64,000 nucleotides of DNA from Cochleicola gelatinilyticus (GCF_001637325.1 NZ_LRXL01000037.1:124001-188000), one strand, 5' to 3'; shown: positions 34,994 through 44,389, counted from the stretch's first letter. The notes: generated by a model from the letters alone, not told the origin. A program made the numbers and translations.

Positions 34994-37312
34994 TTGCAGA
35001 ATTATTTAGAACAATTAAACGATGCCCAGCGCGCACCTGTATTACAGAAAGACGGTGCTATGATTGTAATTGCCGGTGCTGGTTCTGGTAAAACTCGTGT
35101 GCTTACGTTTAGAATTGCATACCTCATGTCACAAGGGGTAGATCCTTTCAATATTCTTTCCTTAACCTTCACAAATAAGGCGGCAAGAGAAATGAAAAAA
35201 AGAATTTCTGAAATTGTAGGAAGCAGCGAAGCAAAAAATTTATGGATGGGTACATTTCATAGTATTTTTGCCAAAATTCTTCGTTTTGAAGCAGATAAAT
35301 TGGGCTATCCTTCTAATTTTACCATCTATGACACTCAAGATTCGCAAAGTGTAATTCGTGCGGTCATTAAAGAAATGAACCTCGATAAAGATGTTTACAA
35401 ATACAAGCAAGTTTATTCAAGGATCTCATCCTATAAAAACAGTCTCGTAACGGTAAAAGCCTATTTTAATAATCCCGAATTAATGGAAGCCGATGCTATG
35501 GCGAAGATGCCAAGGCTTGGAGATATTTATAAAAGTTATGTCGATAAATGTTTTAAGGCAGGTGCGATGGATTTCGACGATCTGCTTCTTAAAACAAACG
35601 AGTTGTTAACCCGTTTTCCGCAAGTATTGGCTAAGTATCAAAACCGTTTTCGTTACATTCTGGTCGATGAGTATCAAGATACCAACCACAGTCAATACCT
35701 AATTGTTCGTGCTCTTTCCGATAAGTTTCAGAACATCTGTGTAGTAGGAGATGACGCCCAGAGTATATACGCTTTCCGGGGAGCAAATATTAATAACATT
35801 TTAAATTTTCAGAAAGATTACGACGATGTAAAATTATATCGTCTGGAACAAAATTACCGATCTACAAAAAACATTGTCCACGCTGCTAATAGCATTATTG
35901 AAAAAAATAAAACCAGATTAGAGAAAGTTGTTTGGACCGCGAATGATGAAGGAGCAAAAATAAAAGTGAACCGAACCATGACCGATGGGGATGAAGGACG
36001 CTTTGTGGCAGGTAATATTTTTGAAACCAAAATGAATGAGCAAGCACAAAATGGTGATTTTGCAATTTTATACCGAACCAATGCCCAATCTAGGGCTATG
36101 GAGGATGCCCTTAGAAAGAAAGACATTCCTTATCGAATTTATGGGGGATTGAGTTTCTACCAACGAAAAGAGATTAAAGATGTATTGTCTTATCTACGAC
36201 TTGTTTTAAACCCGAAAGATGAAGAAGCGTTAAAACGCGTTATAAATTATCCAGCTCGAGGAATTGGACAAACTACTATTGAGCGAGTTACAGTTGCGGC
36301 AAATCACTACGAACGTTCTATGTTCGAGGTGATGCAAAATATAGATAAGATTGACCTTAAGATTAATAAAGGAACCAAAGGAAAGCTTCAAGATTTTACG
36401 ACGATGATCGAAAGTTTTCAGGTGCTTAATAAAAGCTATGATGCTTTTCAAATGGCAGAGCATGTTTCTAAGAAAACTGGATTGGTTCAAGAACTTAAAA
36501 AAGATGGTACTCCAGAGGGGATTGCTCGTATAGAGAATATTGAGGAATTATTAAACGGAATGCGTGACTTTGTGGAAGAGCAAAAAGAGCTTGCTGATAC
36601 CACGGGGTCACTGTCAGAATTTTTGGAAGATGTAGCTCTAGCAACCGATTTAGATAACGACAAGGGAGACGAAGATCGTGTCGCCTTAATGACGGTACAT
36701 TTAGCAAAAGGGTTAGAATTTCCATATGTGTACATTGTAGGAATGGAAGAAGAACTTTTTCCAAGTGGAATGAGCATGAATACTCGTGCTGAACTTGAAG
36801 AAGAACGTCGCTTATTTTATGTGGCACTTACCCGAGCAGAAAAACAGGCGTACCTTACCTATACACAATCGAGATATCGTTGGGGAAAATTAATAGATGC
36901 AGAGCCGAGTAGGTTCATTGAAGAGATTGATGCTGGGTATTTAGAATATCTTACCCCAATTACAGAACACAGGTATCGCCCATTATTAGACGCTGATATT
37001 TTTGAAGATGTTGATAAAAGCAAATTACGTCTTCGGAAACCACAAGGAGGAACACCGCCAAAAGGACCCACAGAAGATCAACTGCGAAAGTTACGTCGGC
37101 TACGACCTGTTGCTAGTGATACCGATAAGAATTTTAATGCAAAAGACGCCAATCTTCAAATTGGAACGGTGGTAGAGCATGTACGCTTCGGAAAAGGAAA
37201 GATCCTTAAAATTGAAGGCGTAGGAGCCGATACTAAAGCCGAAATCAAATTTGAAAATGGCGGTCTTAAAAAATTATTACTTCGTTTTGCGAAACTGAAT
37301 GTTATATCGTAA
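34994..37312 (+). CDS. UvrD/PcrA family DNA helicase
   Basis: A 772-residue superfamily 1A helicase for repair and replication restart. Motifs are Walker A GAGSGKTR at 28-35, FTNKAAREMKKRI, Walker B VDEYQDTNHSQY, GDDAQSIYAFRGA, YRSTKNI, MTVHLAKGLEFP and YVALTRAEK. The C-terminal segment (about 725-772, TVVEHVRFGKGKILKIEG) is the Tudor-like domain of PcrA. The only in-frame start before the domain is TTG at 34994; a stop precedes it, and the ATG at 34948 is in another frame. The 3' end overlaps the convergent hydrolase gene by 11 bases. Confidence 0.93.
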   Translation: MQNYLEQLNDAQRAPVLQKDGAMIVIAGAGSGKTRVLTFRIAYLMSQGVDPFNILSLTFTNKAAREMKKRISEIVGSSEAKNLWMGTFHSIFAKILRFEADKLGYPSNFTIYDTQDSQSVIRAVIKEMNLDKDVYKYKQVYSRISSYKNSLVTVKAYFNNPELMEADAMAKMPRLGDIYKSYVDKCFKAGAMDFDDLLLKTNELLTRFPQVLAKYQNRFRYILVDEYQDTNHSQYLIVRALSDKFQNICVVGDDAQSIYAFRGANINNILNFQKDYDDVKLYRLEQNYRSTKNIVHAANSIIEKNKTRLEKVVWTANDEGAKIKVNRTMTDGDEGRFVAGNIFETKMNEQAQNGDFAILYRTNAQSRAMEDALRKKDIPYRIYGGLSFYQRKEIKDVLSYLRLVLNPKDEEALKRVINYPARGIGQTTIERVTVAANHYERSMFEVMQNIDKIDLKINKGTKGKLQDFTTMIESFQVLNKSYDAFQMAEHVSKKTGLVQELKKDGTPEGIARIENIEELLNGMRDFVEEQKELADTTGSLSEFLEDVALATDLDNDKGDEDRVALMTVHLAKGLEFPYVYIVGMEEELFPSGMSMNTRAELEEERRLFYVALTRAEKQAYLTYTQSRYRWGKLIDAEPSRFIEEIDAGYLEYLTPITEHRYRPLLDADIFEDVDKSKLRLRKPQGGTPPKGPTEDQLRKLRRLRPVASDTDKNFNAKDANLQIGTVVEHVRFGKGKILKIEGVGADTKAEIKFENGGLKKLLLRFAKLNVIS

Positions 37313-38228
37313 AATGTTCTTTTAAGAATCCAGTTAGTGTATTAGAAACATGTTCGTTAGTTTCTGTATTCCAATCATTATGTCCTCCTTCGAAAACATT
37401 TAATAGAACGGGTACTCCTAGGAAGTTTAATTTTTCTTCTAAATCGTATGCATTCTTCACAGGAACGGTAGTATCGTTTTTCCCATAAAAAAGTAGGGTA
37501 GGACTACTGTTTACGCTTGCTTGATATAACGGACTTAGAATTTTAATTACATTAGGTTTTAAATTCATGGCTCCTATCGAGCTTGCGAAATATGCGTTTG
37601 AGTCGACGAGAATATTTAGTAAGTGTGTATAATTTGGATTTTCAGAATAATAAGGATGAGTAAAGTCTGTAGGACCCACAATACTTGTCACAGATTTTAC
37701 ACGATCTTCTAAATCGTACATATAATCATATTGTAATGCAAGATGTGCTCCAGCACTTTTGCCAATGAGAGCAAATTCTGGAAGGATTTGCAAAGATTCA
37801 CTTTCGGAAGTTAGATGATCTAACATTAATCCAATGTCATGAAATTGGTTTGGAAAAGCTGGTGTTGAAGGGGCTGCTGCTAATACATAATTCATATTAA
37901 CAATAGCATAATCTGGATTTGATTCAGAAATGCTTTGCACGTAATTATTCATTCCTGCTTTGTCTCCATTCATCCAACCACCACCGTGAAGAAGAATGAT
38001 AACCTTCGTTGTTTGTGTTGAACGATTAGCAGGCAAGTAAACATCGAAAATTTGTTGTTCGTGATCTCCATAATCAAGATCCGTGAAGACTGCAGATTCT
38101 AATTCTGTACTTACTTTATATACGAGATCGGTATCGTTTATTGTAGAATCGATAGATTCTTTTGAACATGCTGTCGATAAAAGACAAGCTACAGCCAAAG
38201 CTGCCATTTTAATGTGATTGGTTTTCAT
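37302..38228 (-). CDS. secreted alpha/beta hydrolase, BD-FAE-like esterase (paralogue 1)
   Basis: A 308-residue lipoprotein-like exported esterase (lipobox LSTAC after MKTNHIKMAALAVACL). The alpha/beta hydrolase core has HGGGWMNGDK (oxyanion), nucleophile motif G-K-S-A-G, DTTVPV and EGGHNDWN, so a Ser-Asp-His triad is present. The frame extends seven codons upstream to a TTG, but the ATG at 38226-38228 fits the signal better. It is a clear paralogue of the gene at 38.7-39.6 kb. The 3' end overlaps uvrD. Confidence 0.85.
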   Translation of the reverse strand: MKTNHIKMAALAVACLLSTACSKESIDSTINDTDLVYKVSTELESAVFTDLDYGDHEQQIFDVYLPANRSTQTTKVIILLHGGGWMNGDKAGMNNYVQSISESNPDYAIVNMNYVLAAAPSTPAFPNQFHDIGLMLDHLTSESESLQILPEFALIGKSAGAHLALQYDYMYDLEDRVKSVTSIVGPTDFTHPYYSENPNYTHLLNILVDSNAYFASSIGAMNLKPNVIKILSPLYQASVNSSPTLLFYGKNDTTVPVKNAYDLEEKLNFLGVPVLLNVFEGGHNDWNTETNEHVSNTLTGFLKEHFTI

Positions 38229-38377
38229 AAGTAGGTTATTTAGGGGCAATACAAATGTATATAATATCTTACATTCTACGACACTTAATCTGTAAAAATA
38301 TACACTTAAACGGAAAATTTAACATTTTTTAGGTTCTGAACGCTAACCAAATACGTTTTTTTTGATAGATTTTAGCC

Positions 38378-38409
38378 TAAATAGAAACGTTAGCTAACGT
38401 TTCTATTTA
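38378..38409. repeat. 32-bp perfect palindrome
   Basis: TAAATAGAAACGTTAG is followed directly by its exact reverse complement CTAACGTTTCTATTTA. It lies 150 bases before the start of paralogue 1 in the 519-base spacer between the two hydrolase genes. The inner AGCTAACGTT recurs 15 bases before paralogue 2 (39645-39654). With no spacer between arms it suits a dimeric regulator site or a cruciform rather than a classic terminator. The rest of the spacer has no gene I can see. Confidence 0.85.
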
Positions 38410-38747
38410 TGTTATAGAATAGAGAATATGTATAGGGGAGTATCTACATCATATTATACCAAGCTAGTGTCAGGTATTAAATACCCCCGATTTCCGTCGA
38501 TTGTAGGTATTTGGCGATAGTAACGCAATGAGTTTAAATTTTCAATGTAAATCAAACACAGCGTGCGACACTTCTAATCGGAATTTAGATTTAATAATCT
38601 GGAATTCTTCACACTCGGAGCATCTAGCTACTATGAGAAGTATTTAGTAGGCTTTTTATTCTAATGAACTAACGAGATATGCCTAATAATAATGTAGCGT
38701 GCTTTAATAATAAAAAAAATGGTAGTTTTTATTTTTGTAAAGGTTAA

Positions 38748-39629
38748 TTAATTTGAAATTGGTAAATGTAGATTTATAAATTGTTTTAACTGAAATTGAA
38801 GGTCTGTGAGACTCGTAAGGTCCCAATTTCCATGTCCTCCCTCATAAACGGTGAAATTATGAGTAACATTCGATTCTGAAAGGGCATTGGCTAAGAAAGT
38901 TCCATTAGATAGCGGAACCAACGGATCTTGATCACCATAAAATAATATTGATGGACTACTCCTCTGCGATACTTGAAGTGCAGGAGAAACTGCCGTAGCA
39001 AGATCTGTATTCTCTGGATACGCAGCCGCATCGGTTAAAAAGTTTAATAAAATTTCAAAATTTGGATTTTCGGTATAAAAAGGGTCATTAAAGTTGGTAG
39101 GACCTACAATGTCACACACAAATTTTACTTGGTCATTTATATCGTATACATAATCATACATTAATGAAATATGCGCTCCTGCACTAACACCAATTAGTCC
39201 GAAATCATCTTTTATTTGAAGGGTTTCTTTTTCTTCGGAAAGTTTTCGAATTACCTTCTGAAGGTCTAAAAACTGGTTGGGAAATGCAGGTGTTGAAGGA
39301 GGTGCTGCCAACACATAATTTATATTAACAATAGCATGATCGGGATGAGATTCTTGCAGCAGCGTTACATATCCATCCATATCGGTCTTATCACCTTCGG
39401 TCCATCCGCCACCATGCACGAGAACAAGAACTTTTGTTTTTTGTGTATTGCGCCCTTCAGGAAGATAGAGGTCATACTTTTGTTGTGCATGCGTACCGTA
39501 AGAAATATCTTTAAATACCTCGGCTGCTACATTGGAAGAAGCTTCAGTAGGGGGTGTATCATCAGATGTGCAACTGCTAAAAGAAAGGCAGTAAAAAAGT
39601 GTAAAAATGGACAGCTTCAGAAATTGCAT
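38748..39629 (-). CDS. secreted alpha/beta hydrolase, BD-FAE-like esterase (paralogue 2)
   Basis: A 293-residue lipoprotein (lipobox SFSSC) with the same fold as its neighbour: HGGGWTEGDKTDMDGY, nucleophile G-V-S-A-G, DQDPLVP and EGGHGNWDL. Long stretches match paralogue 1 (NYVLAAPPSTPAFPNQF against NYVLAAAPSTPAFPNQF), so the pair is a tandem duplication that has since diverged. Members act on esters such as feruloylated sugars or short acyl chains; the substrate here is unknown. Confidence 0.87.
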   Translation of the reverse strand: MQFLKLSIFTLFYCLSFSSCTSDDTPPTEASSNVAAEVFKDISYGTHAQQKYDLYLPEGRNTQKTKVLVLVHGGGWTEGDKTDMDGYVTLLQESHPDHAIVNINYVLAAPPSTPAFPNQFLDLQKVIRKLSEEKETLQIKDDFGLIGVSAGAHISLMYDYVYDINDQVKFVCDIVGPTNFNDPFYTENPNFEILLNFLTDAAAYPENTDLATAVSPALQVSQRSSPSILFYGDQDPLVPLSNGTFLANALSESNVTHNFTVYEGGHGNWDLTSLTDLQFQLKQFINLHLPISN

Positions 39630-39737
39630 ATAAATTGTTTTTAGAGCTAACGTTATAATTTCATTTTTATGTTAAGAATTAGTTACAAATTAAATAGTTC
39701 CGAAGAAATCGCTTAACTTTCAGTAAAAACAAAATCG

Positions 39738-39950
39738 ATGATTAAAGAAGGTACAGAAGTCCAATGGAAATGGGGCACTGGTTTAGCAACTGGAAAAGTA
39801 GAGGAAACGTTTACTAGAAAAGTAACACGTACTATTAAAGGTAATGAGGTTACTAGAGAGGGCGAAGAAGGGAATAAGGCTTTATATATTATACAAGAGG
39901 ATGGGGACGCTGTTCTCAAACTAGAAAGTGAAGTTGAACGAATACAATAA
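39738..39950 (+). CDS. HVA1-family Tudor-like protein (DUF2945)
   Basis: A 70-residue protein, KEGTEVQWKWGTGLATGKVEE to LKLESEVERI, with the KxGxxVxWxWGxGxAxGxV signature of the DUF2945/HVA1 Tudor-like family. It is a single small beta-barrel of unknown function. It lies 6 bases before the Sua5/YciO/YrdC gene, so both are on one transcript. Confidence 0.85.
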   Translation: MIKEGTEVQWKWGTGLATGKVEETFTRKVTRTIKGNEVTREGEEGNKALYIIQEDGDAVLKLESEVERIQ

Positions 39951-39956
39951 AAAAAG

Positions 39957-40574
39957 ATGGCAGAATTAATACGCATTTACGAAGAAAATCCGAATCCAAA
40001 AGATATAAAACGGGTTGTTGATATTATTAAAAAGGGAGGGTTGGTAATTTATCCTAGTGATACAGTTTACGCACTGGGGTGTGATATTACTAATAACCGT
40101 GCATTAGAGCGCGTTGCACAATTAAAGGGAGTGAAACTCGAAAAAGCGAATTTCTCTTTTGTTTGTGAAGATCTTAGTAATCTTTCAGATTATGTAAAAC
40201 AAATTGATAGTAGTACGTTTAAACTACTAAAACGCGCCTTACCAGGTCCTTATACTTTTATACTTCCGGGAAATAATAATCTTCCAACCGTATTTAAAAA
40301 GAAAAAAGAAGTGGGGATTCGTGTTCCCGATAATGCGATTGTTCGCGCAATCGTAAATATGCTCGGTAATCCTATAATCTCTACGTCTATTAAGGATGAG
40401 GACGAAGTAATAGAGTATACCACAGACCCAGAACTAATTTTTGAAAAATGGGAAAAATTAGTTGATGTTGTAGTCGATGGTGGATACGGTGATAATATTG
40501 CATCTACTGTAATAGACCTTACTGGAAATGAGCCTGTTCTTATTAGAGAAGGTAAAGGGAGTTTAGAAATTTAA
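39957..40574 (+). CDS. Sua5/YciO/YrdC family protein (threonylcarbamoyl-AMP synthase type)
   Basis: A 205-residue protein with the YrdC fold: GGLVIYPSDTVYALGCDI near 26-45, then the KLEKANFSFVCEDLSNL nucleotide region, LPGPYTFIL, GIRVPDNAIV and NPIISTSI. YrdC/TsaC makes threonylcarbamoyl-AMP for the t6A modification of tRNA. The sequence looks closer to YciO than to TsaC in its length and loops, so its role in t6A is uncertain. It is downstream of the DUF2945 gene by 6 bases. Confidence 0.88.
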   Translation: MAELIRIYEENPNPKDIKRVVDIIKKGGLVIYPSDTVYALGCDITNNRALERVAQLKGVKLEKANFSFVCEDLSNLSDYVKQIDSSTFKLLKRALPGPYTFILPGNNNLPTVFKKKKEVGIRVPDNAIVRAIVNMLGNPIISTSIKDEDEVIEYTTDPELIFEKWEKLVDVVVDGGYGDNIASTVIDLTGNEPVLIREGKGSLEI

Positions 40575-40667
40575 TAACCGATTAACACACTGCGTTAAAA
40601 ATTAATTAAACAGGTTCTAAAATTTTTTCTACTGTAGCCTTCATCGTACTTTAAATAAAAAATTATT

Positions 40668-41504
40668 ATGAGCTATATTAAAACCACATCAAAAGAAAAA
40701 TCGAATCCTATTCATTTATATTATGAAGACTATGGCGAAGGACAGCCAGTAGTTTTAGTTCATGGATGGCCACTTAGTGGTGCGATGTTCGAATATCAAA
40801 AAGAAGCTATTGTTAATGCGGGTTTCCGTTGTATTACGTACGATAGAAGAGGTTTTGGTAAAAGTGATCAACCTTGGAATGGTTACGATTATGATACCAT
40901 GGCAACAGATCTTAATGATCTTATAAATTCATTGTCATTAAAAGACGTTATTCTTGTAGGTTTTTCCATGGGTGGAGGTGAATTAGGTAGATATGTTAGA
41001 AACTTCGGAACAGCGCATCTTTCAAAAATTGTTTTTTTAAGTTCGATTGCACCATTTATGCTTAAGACTGATGATAATCCAGATGGTGTATCTTCGGAAA
41101 CATTTGAAGAATTTAAAGAAGCAATTAGAAAAGATCGAGCTGGATTTATGGACGACTTCGGAAAGAACTTCGTTAATTATGAAGATAATAAAGATAAGGT
41201 AAGCGCAAAACAACTGCATTTTTGCTGGAGTATAGCAATGGGAGCTTTACCTAAAGGAACGTTAGATTGTATCGATGCTTTCGGAAAAACAGATTTACGT
41301 GAGGATCTAAAAAAAATAGATATTCCGTGCTTGTTTATTCACGGAGACAAAGATGAAGTAGTGCCAATAGCCCCTACAGCCAAACAAGGTCATAAGATTG
41401 TGAAAAACAGTTTGCTTAAAGTTATTAAAGGCGCTCCACATGGTTGTGTATTTACACATACAGAAGAAGTTAATTCTATCTTATTAGACTTTTTCAACTC
41501 CTAA
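40668..41504 (+). CDS. alpha/beta hydrolase, non-haem chloroperoxidase-like
   Basis: A 278-residue cytosolic hydrolase with oxyanion HGWPLSG, RRGFGKSDQPWNGYDYDTMA, nucleophile VGFSMGGGELGRYV, aspartate HGDKDEVVP and histidine GAPHG. The triad is complete. This is the usual form of bacterial cofactor-free chloroperoxidase/arylesterase relatives, which in practice are esterases. No signal peptide. A perfect terminator follows. Confidence 0.9.
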   Translation: MSYIKTTSKEKSNPIHLYYEDYGEGQPVVLVHGWPLSGAMFEYQKEAIVNAGFRCITYDRRGFGKSDQPWNGYDYDTMATDLNDLINSLSLKDVILVGFSMGGGELGRYVRNFGTAHLSKIVFLSSIAPFMLKTDDNPDGVSSETFEEFKEAIRKDRAGFMDDFGKNFVNYEDNKDKVSAKQLHFCWSIAMGALPKGTLDCIDAFGKTDLREDLKKIDIPCLFIHGDKDEVVPIAPTAKQGHKIVKNSLLKVIKGAPHGCVFTHTEEVNSILLDFFNS

Positions 41505-41525
41505 TAATTTTATAAATATTTGAAC

Positions 41526-41560
41526 AAATAATCCACTCGAAAGAGTGGATTATTTCTTTT
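41526..41560 (+). terminator. rho-independent terminator with GAAA tetraloop
   Basis: AAATAATCCACTC and GAGTGGATTATTT form a perfect 13-bp stem closed by GAAA, followed by CTTTTT. It is 22 bases after the chloroperoxidase-like gene. Confidence 0.92.
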
Positions 41561-42083
41561 TAATCTAAAAATCAATCATTTGTAAGATTTTTCTTTCTAT
41601 TTATCGATTTTATATTCAATATGTATTTTATTGTTTTTCAGTTATATAGTCTGAATGAGTTAAAAGAAAGTTGCATTAACGTTTCTGTAACATAAGTTTA
41701 ACATATTCAGTTTTTAAACGAATTTATGTATTTGAACTTCACTTAATTACGTAAAATCGTTGAATTAAAAATTTGTTGTCAGTTAAATCCTACACGATTT
41801 TAATAATCTTATTTCAATTCAAAACTCCTATTGTATACGTAGTTTAAATTTCTCACTTTTAAAGTAGTTAAAAATGTGATCACATTGTTGACGAACTAAC
41901 TCAAACTCAAAAAACTGCTTTCTAGTTTTATAGAATAACAATTCTATTTTTAGATTTTTCCAATTTTTTCATATCCCCTCAATTTTAAAAATGATTTTGT
42001 ATAGCACTTTTATACATGCTTTAGCGTGCAATAAATACTGCTTACGAAATGACAATTACTAACAGTTAAAAATTAAATCATTT
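41561..42083. other. long AT-rich leader of the curlin-repeat gene
   Basis: A 523-base spacer without any gene I can see. Close to the curlin gene it holds two small inverted repeats: GTATAGCACTTTTATAC at 41999-42015 and CATGCTTTAGCGTG at 42015-42028, 56-85 bases before the ATG. They may be in the leader of the transcript or near the promoter. A regulated promoter is inference only. Confidence 0.35.
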
Positions 42084-44360
42084 ATGAAAAAAGTATTATT
42101 TAGTGCAGTTTTATTATTCGGGGCGACCGTATTCGCTCAGCAGAATAATAGTAATGTTGATCAATTAGGAAACGACAACGTATCAACAACAGATCAAACC
42201 GGAATCACAAACGACTCTAATACCATTCAAGACGGGTTTTCGAACGTTTCGAGCGTAACTCAGTCTGGTACTACCAATGTTTCAGAAGTTTCTCAAACTG
42301 GAGAAGTTGATGGGGATGGAGAAAATGCAAATCACGAAGCTACCGTTAATCAGAATGGAACTCTAAATACTTCCGAAGTAATTCAGTTAGATGACGATAA
42401 TATTGCAAATGTTACACAAAGAGGAGATTTAAACGAAGCTTCTGTAAATCAAGATGGTTCTTCTCAACTTTCAGATATTAACCAACGAGGAGATGAAAAC
42501 ATGGCGGTAACTACTCAAGATGGAGATGCTGGAGACAGTGAACCAAACAATAGTAGTGCTATTAATCAAGTAGGTAATAATAACGTAGCTACTACCACTC
42601 AATCTGGTGAATTAAACGATGCTTCAACCAGACAAAATGGAAATAGTAATGAAACTATAACCAATCAAACAGGTACAGGAAACATGGCATCAACGTCACA
42701 ATTTGGTGGAGACGACGGTGAGAACAGAAATCATGAGGCAACCATTACCCAAAATGGAATGGAGAATGCATCAACCGCAACACAACGGGGTGACGATCAG
42801 ATCTTAGTGGTAGATCAAGATGGAACTTTAAATAGTTCGGATGCTTCACAAAGAGGATCTTCTAATCTAGCAACTATTACTCAAGATGGTATGGGTAACG
42901 AATCTGTGTCGGTTCAAAACGGAGATGCTGGTACAGCAGAACCTAATAATAATTTAGATGTAAATCAATTTGGTAACGGAAATAGTTCAGATGCAACTCA
43001 GTCTGGAAGTCTTAATACAGCGACTGTTGCACAAGGAAATCCTGCGAGCTCATCAGCTAGATCAAATGATAATGGAGCTGTAGTTTTTCAATCGGGTAAT
43101 GAAAATAATGCAGTTGTTAATACTATTGGTAATGACAATACAGTAATGCAGTCACAAAGAGGTGATGGTAACGATGCGAATGCTAAGCAAGGGAATTCAA
43201 GAGAGCTATTTCCTGGTTTCTTTCAAAATACAAGAAGTAATAATAATGACATTGTTCAAGATCAAAGAGGAACTGGGAACGATGCTGATGCTATTCAAGG
43301 CGGATTAGGTGCAGGTGGAAATCTTATCGATCAAGGTCAACGTGGAACAGAGAACGAAGCAATCGCTAATCAAAATGCGGGAGCAAGCAACAATGTGATT
43401 ACACAACGTCAACAAGGAACTTCGAACCTTGCGGATGCTATGCAGGGATCTGGTGGAGGAATTAGTACGTTCTCTAATGAAATCACTCAAACACAGACTG
43501 GAAACGGAAATAATGCAAAAGCAAGACAATTAATTACCACGAAGAACTCTACAGCTACTCAAACGCAGACAGGAAGAGATAACGTAGCAGATTCTAAGCA
43601 GCAAGGTGATAACAATACGACTACTCAAACTCAGAATGGAAGAGAGAACAATGCGGTAGTAGTTCAAGAAGGAACATTTGCAGGAACAAGCTTTGATAAT
43701 GTGGCAACACAAACACAAGGTGGTTTCATGAACGTAGCAGATCTTAATCAGAAAGGTGCTACGAATACTGGAACACAAACTCAAGATGGAACGATGAACA
43801 ATGCTACTGCAATGCAACGTGGTGATGGTCATACTGCATCTCAAACACAATCTGGACGTGAGAATTTAGCGGATGTAATCCAGAATACAGAAGTGAACGA
43901 TGCTTCTCAGCCAGGTGCAAATACAGCAACACAGTCACAAACAGGTCGTGAAAATGAAGCGTATTCAATTCAGACGTCACCTTTCGGAAACGGAACAAAT
44001 AATTCTTTAGTTTCTCAAACACAAATTGGACAAATGAACTTTGTAAGAACAGAGCAACAAGGTAACAACCATACTGCTACTATCTCTCAACAAGGAACAG
44101 GGAACGAGGCGTATGACCTTCAAAAAGGAGCAACTGAAACTTCTACAGTTACACAAAGAGGAACAGAAAACCTTAGTGAAGTAGTTCAAAACGGATTTGG
44201 ACATACGTCTACCGTAGATCAAGTTGGAACTGAAAACATGAGTGATGTTTTTCAAACAGGTGGACAAAATAGTTCTATGGTAAGCCAAAATGGACTTATG
44301 AATATGAGTACTGTAAGTCAGAACGGTAATGGAAATAACGCGTCTGTTAATCAGAACTAA
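42084..44360 (+). CDS. curlin-repeat amyloid-type secreted protein
   Basis: A 758-residue protein: a signal peptide (MKKVLFSAVLLFGATVFAQ), then almost nothing but curlin-like repeats of about 11 residues per strand (QxGxxNxxxxxQ, for example NQNGTLNTSEVIQ and TQRGDLNEASVNQ), roughly sixty strands. CsgA has five repeats, so this is about six times longer in repeat content. The C-terminal half shifts to a TQTQxGRxNxA type. A 133-residue super-repeat occurs twice (DNA offset exactly 399). It lacks a type IX sorting domain, so a Csg-type or other route is needed; no csgB, csgE, csgF or csgG is in the window. Fibre formation is inferred from the repeats. Confidence 0.9.
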   Translation: MKKVLFSAVLLFGATVFAQQNNSNVDQLGNDNVSTTDQTGITNDSNTIQDGFSNVSSVTQSGTTNVSEVSQTGEVDGDGENANHEATVNQNGTLNTSEVIQLDDDNIANVTQRGDLNEASVNQDGSSQLSDINQRGDENMAVTTQDGDAGDSEPNNSSAINQVGNNNVATTTQSGELNDASTRQNGNSNETITNQTGTGNMASTSQFGGDDGENRNHEATITQNGMENASTATQRGDDQILVVDQDGTLNSSDASQRGSSNLATITQDGMGNESVSVQNGDAGTAEPNNNLDVNQFGNGNSSDATQSGSLNTATVAQGNPASSSARSNDNGAVVFQSGNENNAVVNTIGNDNTVMQSQRGDGNDANAKQGNSRELFPGFFQNTRSNNNDIVQDQRGTGNDADAIQGGLGAGGNLIDQGQRGTENEAIANQNAGASNNVITQRQQGTSNLADAMQGSGGGISTFSNEITQTQTGNGNNAKARQLITTKNSTATQTQTGRDNVADSKQQGDNNTTTQTQNGRENNAVVVQEGTFAGTSFDNVATQTQGGFMNVADLNQKGATNTGTQTQDGTMNNATAMQRGDGHTASQTQSGRENLADVIQNTEVNDASQPGANTATQSQTGRENEAYSIQTSPFGNGTNNSLVSQTQIGQMNFVRTEQQGNNHTATISQQGTGNEAYDLQKGATETSTVTQRGTENLSEVVQNGFGHTSTVDQVGTENMSDVFQTGGQNSSMVSQNGLMNMSTVSQNGNGNNASVNQN

Positions 44361-44389
44361 TTTTCTATTGCTAATTTGATATAATGCAT

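Noticed and set aside
34948-35000. ATG at 34948 as start of the UvrD/PcrA gene or a frameshifted extension
   Set aside because: It is out of frame with the helicase and its frame does not resemble any helicase N-terminus; the helicase frame has a stop upstream of the TTG.
43305-44288. Several minus-strand open frames across the curlin-repeat gene
   Set aside because: They arise from the repetitive codon pattern of the plus strand and are rich in Cys and Ser without any domain.
42084-44360. A type IX secreted protein
   Set aside because: The C-terminus ends in repeats (NGNNASVNQN) and has neither a type A nor a type B sorting domain.
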